Source of the DNA: Dokdonella_A sp966248875
GTDB lineage: Bacteria > Pseudomonadota > Gammaproteobacteria > Xanthomonadales > Rhodanobacteraceae
Direction: 5' to 3'
Length of the DNA stretch: 12,839 nucleotides
NCBI GenBank assembly: GCA_966248875.1
Contig: CBINBI010000086.1
Coordinates: 1 to 12,839 of the forward strand
Part shown: piece by piece, positions 5,674 through 12,742 of the stretch
Position numbering within the stretch: the stretch's first letter is position 1
Layout: the number at the start of each line of letters is the position of its first letter
The notes under the pieces: model-generated
Told to the model about the DNA's origin: nothing
Seen by the model: the letters and a program-made list of their open reading frames with translations, nothing else
Database searches by the model: none
Translations under genes and position numbers: made by a program

Positions 5674-8334
5674 GTGAACGCGATCCTGCACGCGCCGGCC
5701 GGAGACACGCGGACGGGCCGCGACGCGCCGGTACCGCTGCTGCGCACGCTCGTGCTCTGCGATCTCGCCGATTCGACCGCGCTGGTCGAGCGGCTCGGCG
5801 ATCTGCGCGCGGCCGAGCTGTTCCGCCGCCACGACCGCCTCGCGCGCACGCTCGTGCACCGCTTCGGCGGGCGTGAGATCGACAAGACGGACGGCTTCCT
5901 TCTGATGTTCGACCGCCCGATCCAGGCGGTCGCCTTCGCGCTCGCGTATCAGCGCGGCCTCAGCGAGCTTGCAGGCGAGGACCGCCGGGCGGAGCTGCGC
6001 TCGCGTGTCGGCATCCACGTCGGCGACGTCGTCGCGTGGGACAACACGCCCGAGGACATTGCCAAGGGTGCCAAGCCGTTCGAAGTCGAGGGCCTGGTCA
6101 AGCCCGTCACGTCGCGCCTGATGCAGCTCGCGCTGCCCGGTCAGATCCTTCTGTCCGGTGTCGCCTACCAGCTTGCGCACCGCTCGCAGGACGAGCTCGG
6201 CGACGCCGCGGCGACCGCGCTCTGGCGCACTCACGGCCGCTACCGGTTCAAGGGCCTGCCCGACCCGGTCGCCGTGTTCGAAGTCGGCGAGAAGGACATC
6301 GCGCCGCTGAAGGCGCCGCCCTGGTCCAGCAAGGCGCACCGTGAAGTGCCGTTCTGGCGGCGCCCCGCGACGATGGTCGTCGAAGGTCTGATCGCGCTCG
6401 CGCTCGTCGCGCTGCCGCTCTGGTATCTACTGCACACCGAGCCCGCGATCGCGTTCGCCAAGCGCGACTGGGTCGTCGTCGGCAGCCTCACCAACCTCAC
6501 CGACGATGCGAGCTTCGACGATTCGCTGCAGGTGGCGTTCCGTATCGGGCTCGAGCAGTCGCGTTATGTCAACGTGCTGTCCGACCTGAAGACGCGCGAC
6601 ACGATCCGGCTCATGCAGCGCGATCCCGAGCACACCGAAGTCGATCGCGCCATCGGCTCGGAAGTGGCCATCCGCAACGGCGCGCGTGCGCTCATCCTGC
6701 CGACTGTCGCCGAGATCGGCGGCCGCGTGCGCGTCACCGCGGAAGTGGTCGATCCGCAGACGCAGACGACGGTCTGGTCGGAATCGGCCGACGGCATCGG
6801 CCAGGAATCGGTGCTGCCTTCCCTCGACAAGGTCAACCAGAAGCTGCGCGTGCGCCTCGGCGAGGCGCTGGCGACGGTGTCGAGCGAATCGCAGCCGCTG
6901 GAAAAAGTCGCCACGAAGAACCTCGACGCATTGCGCGCGTATTCGCTCGCGGAGCGCGCGTACAACGTCTCGAACGACAAGGACGCGCTGTTGCTGTATC
7001 GGCAGGCGATCAAGCTTGATCCCGAATTCGCGCTTGCCCGCATCGGTCTGGCGCGCATGCTCGTCGTCACCGACCAGCGACCCGAGGCGATCCGGGAGCT
7101 CGATCTCGTGCTGAAGATGCGCGATCGCCTGTCGGCGAAAGACGCCCTCTATGCCGAGGCGTGGCAGCTCAGCCTTGTGGATTCGCAGCGCGCCGCCATC
7201 GAGAAGTGGCGCCTCGCGTCCGAGCTCTATCCCGATTTCTTCGCGGCACACGGCCTCTTCGCATTCTTCGGCTGGCAGTTCGCCAATCGCTTCGACAGCG
7301 AAATCGTCGCGGCGGCGAGGATGGCGTCGTCCTCGCGCAATCCGAACGCCTCGACCAGCCTCCTGCTGCTCGGGATGCTGCAACTCGGCAACGAACATGT
7401 CGACGAGGCGATCCGCACCTTCGATGCTGCGAAGAAGAGCGGCCTCACGTGGCATTTCGACTACGCGCTGCCGTACGCGGCCCGGCGCGATTTCGCGCAG
7501 GCCGACAAGCTTCTCGCGGGCGGCACGGACGGCGGCGCCGGCGGCGACATCGACGCGCACATCCAGCAGGTCGCGGTCGCATTCGACAAAGGCGACTTTG
7601 CCGAAGGCCGCAAGCAGCTCGACGCAGCGCTGCGGGTGGCGCGCCAGTCGAGGCCTGCCTATGTCCACGTCTTCGACGCGATCGATCTCGGAATGTCCGC
7701 CGCGATGGATCCGGGCAACGCCGGCCGGCTTGCGACCTTGCGCAACTACGTCGGCGACCTCCAGCGTACGCTGCCCAGCGCCGTCGACGGAGAGCGCAAT
7801 GACGTCCGCTTCGAGCTGACGTTCGCGGCGTATCTCGCGGCGCGCATGGACGACGCGAAGCTTGCGCGCTCGGCACTGGGCGAAGCGATGAAAGCCTCGA
7901 TCGACGACTATCCCGTCCTAGCGCGCATGGTGGCGGTGGCCGAGGCGGAGATCGCCCGCGCGAGCGGCAATGCCGCCGAGGCGATCGCGAAGCTGAAGCC
8001 GACGTTCGACGGCACCGAGCTCTATCTCGCGCACGTCGCACTCATGGACGCATATGCGGCGCAGGGCGATTCCGCGTCGGCGCTCGAGCAGTCGGGATGG
8101 ATCGCCGGCCATCGCGGCAGAGCCTACGCCGAGTACAACATGCGCCAGTTGCTTGCGCCCGCCAACGTCGTCGCATCGAATCTCGCGCTGCTGCGCGCGG
8201 CCGAGCTCGCGCGCGCGGTCGGCGACGAGAACGCCGCGCGCGCATCTCTGGAGTCTTTCAGAAAGGCCTGGCCGAACGCGACCGGACTGGAGCCGATCGC
8301 GCGGCGCCTCAAGACCCTTGGAAAGGATCCTTGA
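5674..8334 (+). CDS. Peptide-modification-system class III cyclase/TPR membrane protein, copy 1
   Basis: 886 residues. Residues about 22-170 are a class III nucleotidyl cyclase domain: metal-binding Asp30 in LCDLADST, second Asp73 in EIDKTDGFL, then GIHVGDVV. The segment normally holding the transition-state Asn and Arg reads EGLVKPVTSRL (140-149), so Arg148 remains but Asn is replaced by Pro144. The canonical KxxGD spacing is also altered. One membrane helix (about 235-253) is followed by a TolB-like domain and repeated TPR-type helices, probably outside the cytoplasm. By family resemblance this is the 'putative peptide modification system cyclase' (TIGR04510, recalled), which fits the neighbouring precursor and SagB-like genes. 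I chose GTG 5674 because GGAG (5661-5664) precedes it; GTG 5626 is an alternative. The 3' end overlaps the convergent precursor gene by 26 bases. True nucleotide product unknown. Confidence 0.85.
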   Translation: MNAILHAPAGDTRTGRDAPVPLLRTLVLCDLADSTALVERLGDLRAAELFRRHDRLARTLVHRFGGREIDKTDGFLLMFDRPIQAVAFALAYQRGLSELAGEDRRAELRSRVGIHVGDVVAWDNTPEDIAKGAKPFEVEGLVKPVTSRLMQLALPGQILLSGVAYQLAHRSQDELGDAAATALWRTHGRYRFKGLPDPVAVFEVGEKDIAPLKAPPWSSKAHREVPFWRRPATMVVEGLIALALVALPLWYLLHTEPAIAFAKRDWVVVGSLTNLTDDASFDDSLQVAFRIGLEQSRYVNVLSDLKTRDTIRLMQRDPEHTEVDRAIGSEVAIRNGARALILPTVAEIGGRVRVTAEVVDPQTQTTVWSESADGIGQESVLPSLDKVNQKLRVRLGEALATVSSESQPLEKVATKNLDALRAYSLAERAYNVSNDKDALLLYRQAIKLDPEFALARIGLARMLVVTDQRPEAIRELDLVLKMRDRLSAKDALYAEAWQLSLVDSQRAAIEKWRLASELYPDFFAAHGLFAFFGWQFANRFDSEIVAAARMASSSRNPNASTSLLLLGMLQLGNEHVDEAIRTFDAAKKSGLTWHFDYALPYAARRDFAQADKLLAGGTDGGAGGDIDAHIQQVAVAFDKGDFAEGRKQLDAALRVARQSRPAYVHVFDAIDLGMSAAMDPGNAGRLATLRNYVGDLQRTLPSAVDGERNDVRFELTFAAYLAARMDDAKLARSALGEAMKASIDDYPVLARMVAVAEAEIARASGNAAEAIAKLKPTFDGTELYLAHVALMDAYAAQGDSASALEQSGWIAGHRGRAYAEYNMRQLLAPANVVASNLALLRAAELARAVGDENAARASLESFRKAWPNATGLEPIARRLKTLGKDP

Positions 8335-8650
8335 GCGTCGTGGATTCGCCGACCGCGAGCTTCACATTCGGCGGCCGCTGGCAGTAGTAGAGGTGCGCCA
8401 CGCAGTCGATGACCTGGTAGAGCGCTTCCTGGAACACCTGTTTCGCGCCGAGCTTGAGCGGCCCGCCGTAGCCCGGCGGCAAGCCGCGGATGATTTCGTC
8501 CGGAAAGCCGATGCTGCGAAGCGCGGCGACCGGGTCCTTCTCGTAGGCAGTCCGGAAGGTGTCGTCGTCGGATAGTCTGCGCAGCAGCTTGAGGGCGAGA
8601 TCCCGCGGAACTTCGCGGTCTTCTCCGTCCGTCCGTGCATTGCCCGTCAT
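8309..8650 (-). CDS. Putative modified-peptide precursor with NHLP-type leader
   Basis: 113 residues, the likely substrate of the cassette. Residues 18-50 (LALKLLRRLSDDDTFRTAY, then EKDPVAALRSIGFP) match the nitrile-hydratase-alpha-like leader pattern of many ribosomal-peptide precursors: a Leu-rich helix, an FR-Y pair, and DP-AAL followed by a small-residue/hydrophobic turn. The C-terminal half has only two Cys, in C83-VAHLYY-C90, a Gly-Gly at 62-63 (PPGYGG) that could be a processing point, and a Ser/Thr patch at 103-105. There is no signal peptide or membrane segment. It resembles the 'putative modified peptide' family (TIGR04509, recalled). The ATG at 8650 lies 10 bases after a run of 12 G, which may serve as a degenerate ribosome site. 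The gene is divergent from the dehydrogenase and convergent with cyclase 1. Confidence 0.82.
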   Translation of the reverse strand: MTGNARTDGEDREVPRDLALKLLRRLSDDDTFRTAYEKDPVAALRSIGFPDEIIRGLPPGYGGPLKLGAKQVFQEALYQVIDCVAHLYYCQRPPNVKLAVGESTTLKDPFQGS

Positions 8651-8660
8651 GTCCGTTACG

Positions 8661-8672
8661 CCCCCCCCCCCC
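8661..8672 (-). repeat. Homopolymer of 12 G upstream of the precursor start
   Basis: Twelve C on the plus strand, so twelve G on the precursor's sense strand, ending 10 bases before its ATG. It occupies the ribosome-binding position. Such tracts are prone to slippage in replication and also in sequencing, so the exact length is uncertain. Confidence 0.8.
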
Positions 8673-8724
8673 GCTGGGACCCGTCGATGGCCGTTCCGCG
8701 GCTTCTTCGGGTCGGATGATTTTC

Positions 8725-8757
8725 CGCGGCTCCCGCCGCGAGTGCTTCACGGAGCAC
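8725..8757. repeat. Two adjacent hairpins in the precursor-dehydrogenase intergenic region
   Basis: CGCGGC (8725-8730) pairs with GCCGCG (8735-8740) around TCCC, and GTGCT (8742-8746) pairs with AGCAC (8753-8757) around six bases. They would lie in the 5' leader of the precursor transcript if the promoter near 8782-8811 is used. They could be RNA structures or protein-binding sites. Confidence 0.4.
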
Positions 8758-8781
8758 GTGCCTGCCGGCGAAGCGGACTCA

Positions 8782-8811
8782 AGTGTAGCCGTTGTGCGAT
8801 AAAGGCAGCAA
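8782..8811 (-). promoter_or_regulatory. Possible promoter of the precursor gene
   Basis: On the minus strand, TTGCTG (8811-8806, 3 of 6) and TACACT (8787-8782, 4 of 6) are 18 bases apart. Transcription would start near 8775, giving a leader of about 125 bases that contains both hairpins and the G-tract. The match is modest; the only competing signal seen is GATAAA at 8798-8803 for the opposite strand. Confidence 0.25.
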
Positions 8812-8842
8812 CGCAAGCCTCCCGCTTTACAGGTGTGAAATC

Positions 8843-10006
8843 GTGCGCGTACGCCGATGTGCCGTTCTCATGGTCGAGCCGCGCGAGCGGCTCGCTTTCA
8901 CGCTGGCGCAGCTCGCCGAGGGCGGCAACGGCTTGCGCTCGGTCGTCGAATGGTTCGCGCTCGCCCCGCACCTCGGCACGGAAATCGCCGTCTCGAGCGA
9001 GGAGGTGACCGCGCTCGGAAAAATCTCTCCGTCGCGCTGGGTCGAAAGCGAAACGGCCGGCATCGAACCGGCCGTGCTCTACGCCCTGATCGAAAAAGAG
9101 CTCGTCCTCGCCGAAGGCAGCGCCGCCGCCGCGCGCGACGAGCGACTGCGCGACACCCACTGGCATCCGGCATCTGCGACGATGCACTACACCTCGCGCT
9201 GGCGGAACGTCGACACCGAGGCCGCGGAGCGCGAGTACGCCGAAGTCCTCAGGGGCGATTTTCTCCCGTGTCTCGGATCGCCGCCATCGCTCGTGCGCGA
9301 ACGCACGGCTGCGGATCGCCGGCGCAGGCTGCCGGCTCCCGAGGCATCGATGCTCGACTTGCTGCTGGGCCGCCGCGTGACCTGCAGGAATTTCAGCCGC
9401 ACGTGCGCTCTGACGCAGGCGGAGTTCTCGGCGGTCCTGTATCGCAGCTACGGCGCCCGCGCCGTCGACGAGTTTGCGCCCGGCATCACGCTGCAGAAGA
9501 AAGGCGTGCCGAGCGCGGGCGGCCTGCACGCGACCGAAGCCTATCTGCTCGTGCAGCGCGTCGATGGCGTCGCGCCGGGCCTCTATCACTATCATCCCGT
9601 CGATCACGCGCTGGAGCCGATCCGCGCGCTGGACGCGAACGAAGCAGCGAAGCTCGCGCGCCGCTTCGTCGCCGCGCAGGGCTATTTCGCCGACGCGCAT
9701 GTGCTGGTGGTGCCGGCCAGCCGGTTCCGCCGCAATTTCTGGAAATACAGAAATCACGCGAAGGCGTACCGCGCGCTGATTCTCGACGTCGGCCATCTCT
9801 CGCAGACGATGTATCTCGCCGCGACCGAGCTCGGGCTCGCCGCGTTCGTCACAGCCGCAATCAACGAGGCCGACATCGAGGAGGCGTTCGGCCTCGACCC
9901 CCTCGAAGAAGGGGCGCTCGCGGTATCGGGCTTCGGCCGTCGCGCCGCCGAGCGGGGCGAGGTCGAGTTCGACCCGCTGCACGCGGTCTGGCCGGCTGCC
10001 GGCTAG
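8843..10006 (+). CDS. SagB-like peptide maturation dehydrogenase (FMN, nitroreductase fold)
   Basis: 387 residues. The C-terminal half is a SagB/ThcOx-type flavin oxidoreductase: RRVTCRNFS at 177-185 (flavin-contacting start of the fold), PSAGGLHATEAYLL from 223, the family hallmark, then PGLYHYHP near 245-252, AYRALILDVGHLSQTMYLAA and ELGLAAFV. SagB enzymes oxidise azolines in a modified peptide to azoles using FMN, but no YcaO cyclodehydratase is present here, so the substrate bond is unknown. The N-terminal 170 residues are not a recognised domain and may bind the leader. The family is probably 'putative peptide maturation dehydrogenase' (TIGR04511, recalled). GTG 8843 follows AGGTG (8831-8835) with 7 bases of spacing and gives a short basic start; the TTG at 8792 has no ribosome site. 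Cyclase 2 follows after 88 bases. Confidence 0.86.
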   Translation: MRVRRCAVLMVEPRERLAFTLAQLAEGGNGLRSVVEWFALAPHLGTEIAVSSEEVTALGKISPSRWVESETAGIEPAVLYALIEKELVLAEGSAAAARDERLRDTHWHPASATMHYTSRWRNVDTEAAEREYAEVLRGDFLPCLGSPPSLVRERTAADRRRRLPAPEASMLDLLLGRRVTCRNFSRTCALTQAEFSAVLYRSYGARAVDEFAPGITLQKKGVPSAGGLHATEAYLLVQRVDGVAPGLYHYHPVDHALEPIRALDANEAAKLARRFVAAQGYFADAHVLVVPASRFRRNFWKYRNHAKAYRALILDVGHLSQTMYLAATELGLAAFVTAAINEADIEEAFGLDPLEEGALAVSGFGRRAAERGEVEFDPLHAVWPAAG

Positions 10007-10030
10007 CGGGTATACCTATCCAGAAGTCGC

Positions 10031-10060
10031 CGAATGCTGGCCATTCGCCGCCGTACGGCG
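10031..10060. repeat. Hairpin and 12-bp palindrome between dehydrogenase and cyclase 2
   Basis: CGAATG (10031-10036) pairs with CATTCG (10042-10047) around five bases, directly followed by the perfect palindrome CGCCGTACGGCG (10049-10060). No T-run follows, so termination is unlikely. It could be an operator or an RNA structure tuning cyclase 2. Confidence 0.35.
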
Positions 10061-10094
10061 CAAAATCGGCCGAGGGAAAGGGGACCCGACCGCC

Positions 10095-12716
10095 GTGACC
10101 GCCGCGATCTCACCCGGCCTTGACGCAAAGGAGCCGAGCGCCACTTCGGTGCTGCGCACGCTCCTGCTCGCCGATCTCGTCGATTCGACGGCGCTGGTCG
10201 AGCAGCTCGGCGATCAGCGCGCGGCGGAGCTGATTCGCCGCCACGACAAGTTCGCGCGCTCGCTCATGCTCGATCACGGCGGCCGCGAGATCGACAAGAC
10301 CGACGGTTTTCTGCTCATCTTCGAGCGGCCGGTGCAGGCCGTGGCGTTTGCGCTCGCCTATCAGCGCGGCCTCGCCGCGCTCGGTTCCGAAGCGAAGGTG
10401 CCGCTCAGAGCGCGCGTCGGCATCCATGTCGGCGAAGTCGTGATCTGGGAAAACGCTCCCGGCGACGTGCAGCGCGGCGCGAAACAAACTGAAGTCGAAG
10501 GCCTCGTCAAGCCGGTCGCCGCGCGGCTGATGCAGCTCGCGCTACCGGGTCAGATCCTGCTTTCCGGTGTCGCGTACGACATCGCGCACCGCGCGCAGGG
10601 CGAGCTCGGCGAATCAGCCGACCGCGTGCGCTGGCGCACGCACGGACGCTATCGGTTCAAGGGCGTGCCGGAGCCGGTGCCGGTGTTCGAAGTCGGCGAG
10701 GAAGGGATCGCGCCGCTGAAACCTCCGCCGTGGACCAGCAAGGCGCATCGCGAGACGCCGATCTGGCGCCGTCCCATCGTGGTCGGACTCGAAATCGCCG
10801 CGCTCGTGCTGCTGGTCGGTATTCCGATCTTCTATCTGACACGCCCCGCGCCGGCGATCGCGTTCGCAAGCCGTGACTGGGTTGTCGTCGGCGATCTCAA
10901 GAACCTGACCGGCGACAAGACGTTCGACCATTCGCTCCAGGCCGCGTTCCGCGTCGGCCTCGAGCAATCGCGCTACGTCAACGTCGTGCCCGATCTGCAG
11001 GTGCGCGGCACGCTCAAGCGCATGGAGCGCGAAGCCGCGACGCCCATCGATCGCGAGATCGGCTCGGAGATCGCGCTGCGCGAAGGCGCGCGCGCGCTCG
11101 TGCTGCCGACGGTCGCGGAAGTCGGCGGCCGCGTGCGCCTCACCGCCGAGATCATCGATCCGGTGACGCAGGTGTCGGTGTACAGCGATTCCGTCGACGG
11201 CGTCGGCGAGGATTCCGTCCTGCCGAGCATGGATGATCTCCTGCGCAAGATGCGCGGCCGGCTCGGCGAGTCGCTGGCCAGCATCGGCGAGACCAGCGCG
11301 CCTCTGGCCGAAGTCACGACCAAGAATCTGGACGCGCTGAAGGCGTATTCGCTCGGCTTGCAGAGCATTGCGGAAGGCAAGGGCGGCGAGGCGAACGCGC
11401 TGTTCACGCGCGCGGTCCAGCTCGACCCCGATTTCGCTCTGGCCTGGCTTGCGCTAACCAACATCGCGTATTCGACGGGGCAGAAGCCGAAAGCGCACGA
11501 ATACGTCACGAAGGCGCTCGCGCACGTCGATCGGCTGAGCGGCCGCGAGCGCCTGGTCGCCGAAGGCTATGCCGCCTGGTTCGCCGACCCCGCCGCGATG
11601 CGCGAGAAGTGGTCGCTGTTCGCACGCATGTATCCGGACGCGATGACCGGGCAGAACAATCTCGCGCTGGCCGACTACTGGTACGAAAACCTGTTGAACG
11701 AAGCCGCGGAGCAGCTTTCCATCGTCGGTGCGAGCCGGCATCCGCGCCGCGGCTATTCGTGGATGCTGCTCGGCAACGTCAAGCTCGCGCTCGGCGACAC
11801 CGAAGGCGCGCGCCAGGCCTACGTGACCGCGCGCCGGGTCGGCACCCCGCAGCTTAATCTCGATCCTTTGAACCTGCGCATCGCGACGCGCGATTTCGCC
11901 GGCGGGGAGCGCGATCTCGAAACGGAGCCGACGCGCAATTTCCCGTATTTCGAAGCCGAAAAGGCGCTGCGCCGTGCTTCGCTCGAAGTCGCGCGCGGCC
12001 GTTTCGCCGCCGCGCGCGAAGCGGCCGCCCAGGCCGAAGCGGTCGCGACGCGGGCCGGCCTCACAGCGCGCGCCTCGCGGCCATCGCGATCGCCTTCGCG
12101 GCCGGCGATGCCGGTGCCGGCGACGCGCTCGACAAGTACGTCGGCGACGAAATCGCGCGGCTGCCGGATTCGAAGACGAGCTTCGACTACAGCAGCTACA
12201 CGCACCTCAGCCTCGCGGCCATGCTTGCCCAGCGCAACGCGCGGCCGGCGCTCGCGCAGCGCGCACTCGCCGCGCTCGCGCCGTATGCGAAGGAAAGCGC
12301 ATATTTCAGCGTGCGCGAGCCCTATCGAGTCGCGTCCTGCGAAACGGAGTCGGAGGCGAAACAGGCGGTCGCCTGTCTCGAAGCGCTGCTGTCCGAGCGG
12401 TCGTATTACCAGGCGCGCGTCGCGCTGCTGCACGCATATCGCGCGGCCGGCGACGACGCGCATGCGCTCACGACGGCCGAGTGGCTCGCCGGACACCGCG
12501 GCCGTGCGGTCGCCGAATATCTGGGCGAGTTCGCCGCGCAGGTGCCGAATCTCATCGCCGCCGACGAAGCCGAGCTCGATGCGGTGGAGCTGGCGGCAAA
12601 GTCCGGTCGCAACGACGAGGCGCGCCGCCGCTTCGCCGATCTCTCGCGCGCCTGGGCGAAGCCGCAAGGCGATCCGCCGCTGGCGCGGCGGATGCGTGCG
12701 CTGGCCGAGCGCCTAG
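10095..12716 (+). CDS. Peptide-modification-system class III cyclase/TPR membrane protein, copy 2 (frameshifted C-terminus)
   Basis: A paralogue of the gene at 5674. The cyclase domain (residues about 20-168) keeps metal-binding Asp27 (LADLVDST) and Asp70 (EIDKTDGFL), and like copy 1 reads EGLVKPVAARL where the transition-state Asn should be. A membrane helix (about 228-248), a TolB-like domain and TPR-type repeats follow. Reading is sound to about residue 656; after 12062 this frame turns Arg/Ser-rich and nonsensical, while the frame starting at 12062 continues the expected helical repeats to TAG at 12742. One missing base, probably a C near 12060-12062, explains this, and the restored protein would be 882 residues against 886 in copy 1. 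The GTG start follows the purine-rich GGGAAAGGGGA (10074-10084) at a rather long spacing. Probably co-transcribed with the dehydrogenase. Whether the frameshift is real or a sequencing error cannot be told. Confidence 0.8.
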   Translation: MTAAISPGLDAKEPSATSVLRTLLLADLVDSTALVEQLGDQRAAELIRRHDKFARSLMLDHGGREIDKTDGFLLIFERPVQAVAFALAYQRGLAALGSEAKVPLRARVGIHVGEVVIWENAPGDVQRGAKQTEVEGLVKPVAARLMQLALPGQILLSGVAYDIAHRAQGELGESADRVRWRTHGRYRFKGVPEPVPVFEVGEEGIAPLKPPPWTSKAHRETPIWRRPIVVGLEIAALVLLVGIPIFYLTRPAPAIAFASRDWVVVGDLKNLTGDKTFDHSLQAAFRVGLEQSRYVNVVPDLQVRGTLKRMEREAATPIDREIGSEIALREGARALVLPTVAEVGGRVRLTAEIIDPVTQVSVYSDSVDGVGEDSVLPSMDDLLRKMRGRLGESLASIGETSAPLAEVTTKNLDALKAYSLGLQSIAEGKGGEANALFTRAVQLDPDFALAWLALTNIAYSTGQKPKAHEYVTKALAHVDRLSGRERLVAEGYAAWFADPAAMREKWSLFARMYPDAMTGQNNLALADYWYENLLNEAAEQLSIVGASRHPRRGYSWMLLGNVKLALGDTEGARQAYVTARRVGTPQLNLDPLNLRIATRDFAGGERDLETEPTRNFPYFEAEKALRRASLEVARGRFAAAREAAAQAEAVATRAGLTARASRPSRSPSRPAMPVPATRSTSTSATKSRGCRIRRRASTTAATRTSASRPCLPSATRGRRSRSAHSPRSRRMRRKAHISACASPIESRPAKRSRRRNRRSPVSKRCCPSGRITRRASRCCTHIARPATTRMRSRRPSGSPDTAAVRSPNIWASSPRRCRISSPPTKPSSMRWSWRQSPVATTRRAAASPISRAPGRSRKAIRRWRGGCVRWPSA

Positions 12717-12742
12717 GAAGCGCTCAGCAGGAACATCGCTAG
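12062..12742 (+). pseudogene. Out-of-frame C-terminal portion of cyclase copy 2
   Basis: This frame encodes 226 residues of helical-repeat sequence that complete copy 2. It contains AEWLAGHRGRAVAEY, which matches SGWIAGHRGRAYAEY near the end of copy 1, and ends with the same type of basic helix. There is no plausible start and ribosome site of its own at 12062; the first ATG in frame, at 12221, has none either. So it is best read as the shifted tail of the gene at 10095. Slippery heptamers of programmed frameshifting are not seen at the junction. Confidence 0.75.

Noticed and set aside
6427..7668. Long minus-strand frame opposite cyclase 1
   Set aside because: An antisense shadow typical of high-GC genes; the plus-strand frame has clear domains.
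8124..8816. Minus-strand frame of 230 residues over the precursor
   Set aside because: It begins at a TTG with no ribosome site and has Arg-rich shadow composition; the precursor in the other frame carries the recognisable leader. Kept only as a note on the G-tract.
12050..12065. Programmed -1 frameshift in cyclase 2
   Set aside because: No X-XXY-YYZ slippery heptamer or clear downstream structure at the junction, and copy 1 needs none; mutation or sequencing error is simpler.
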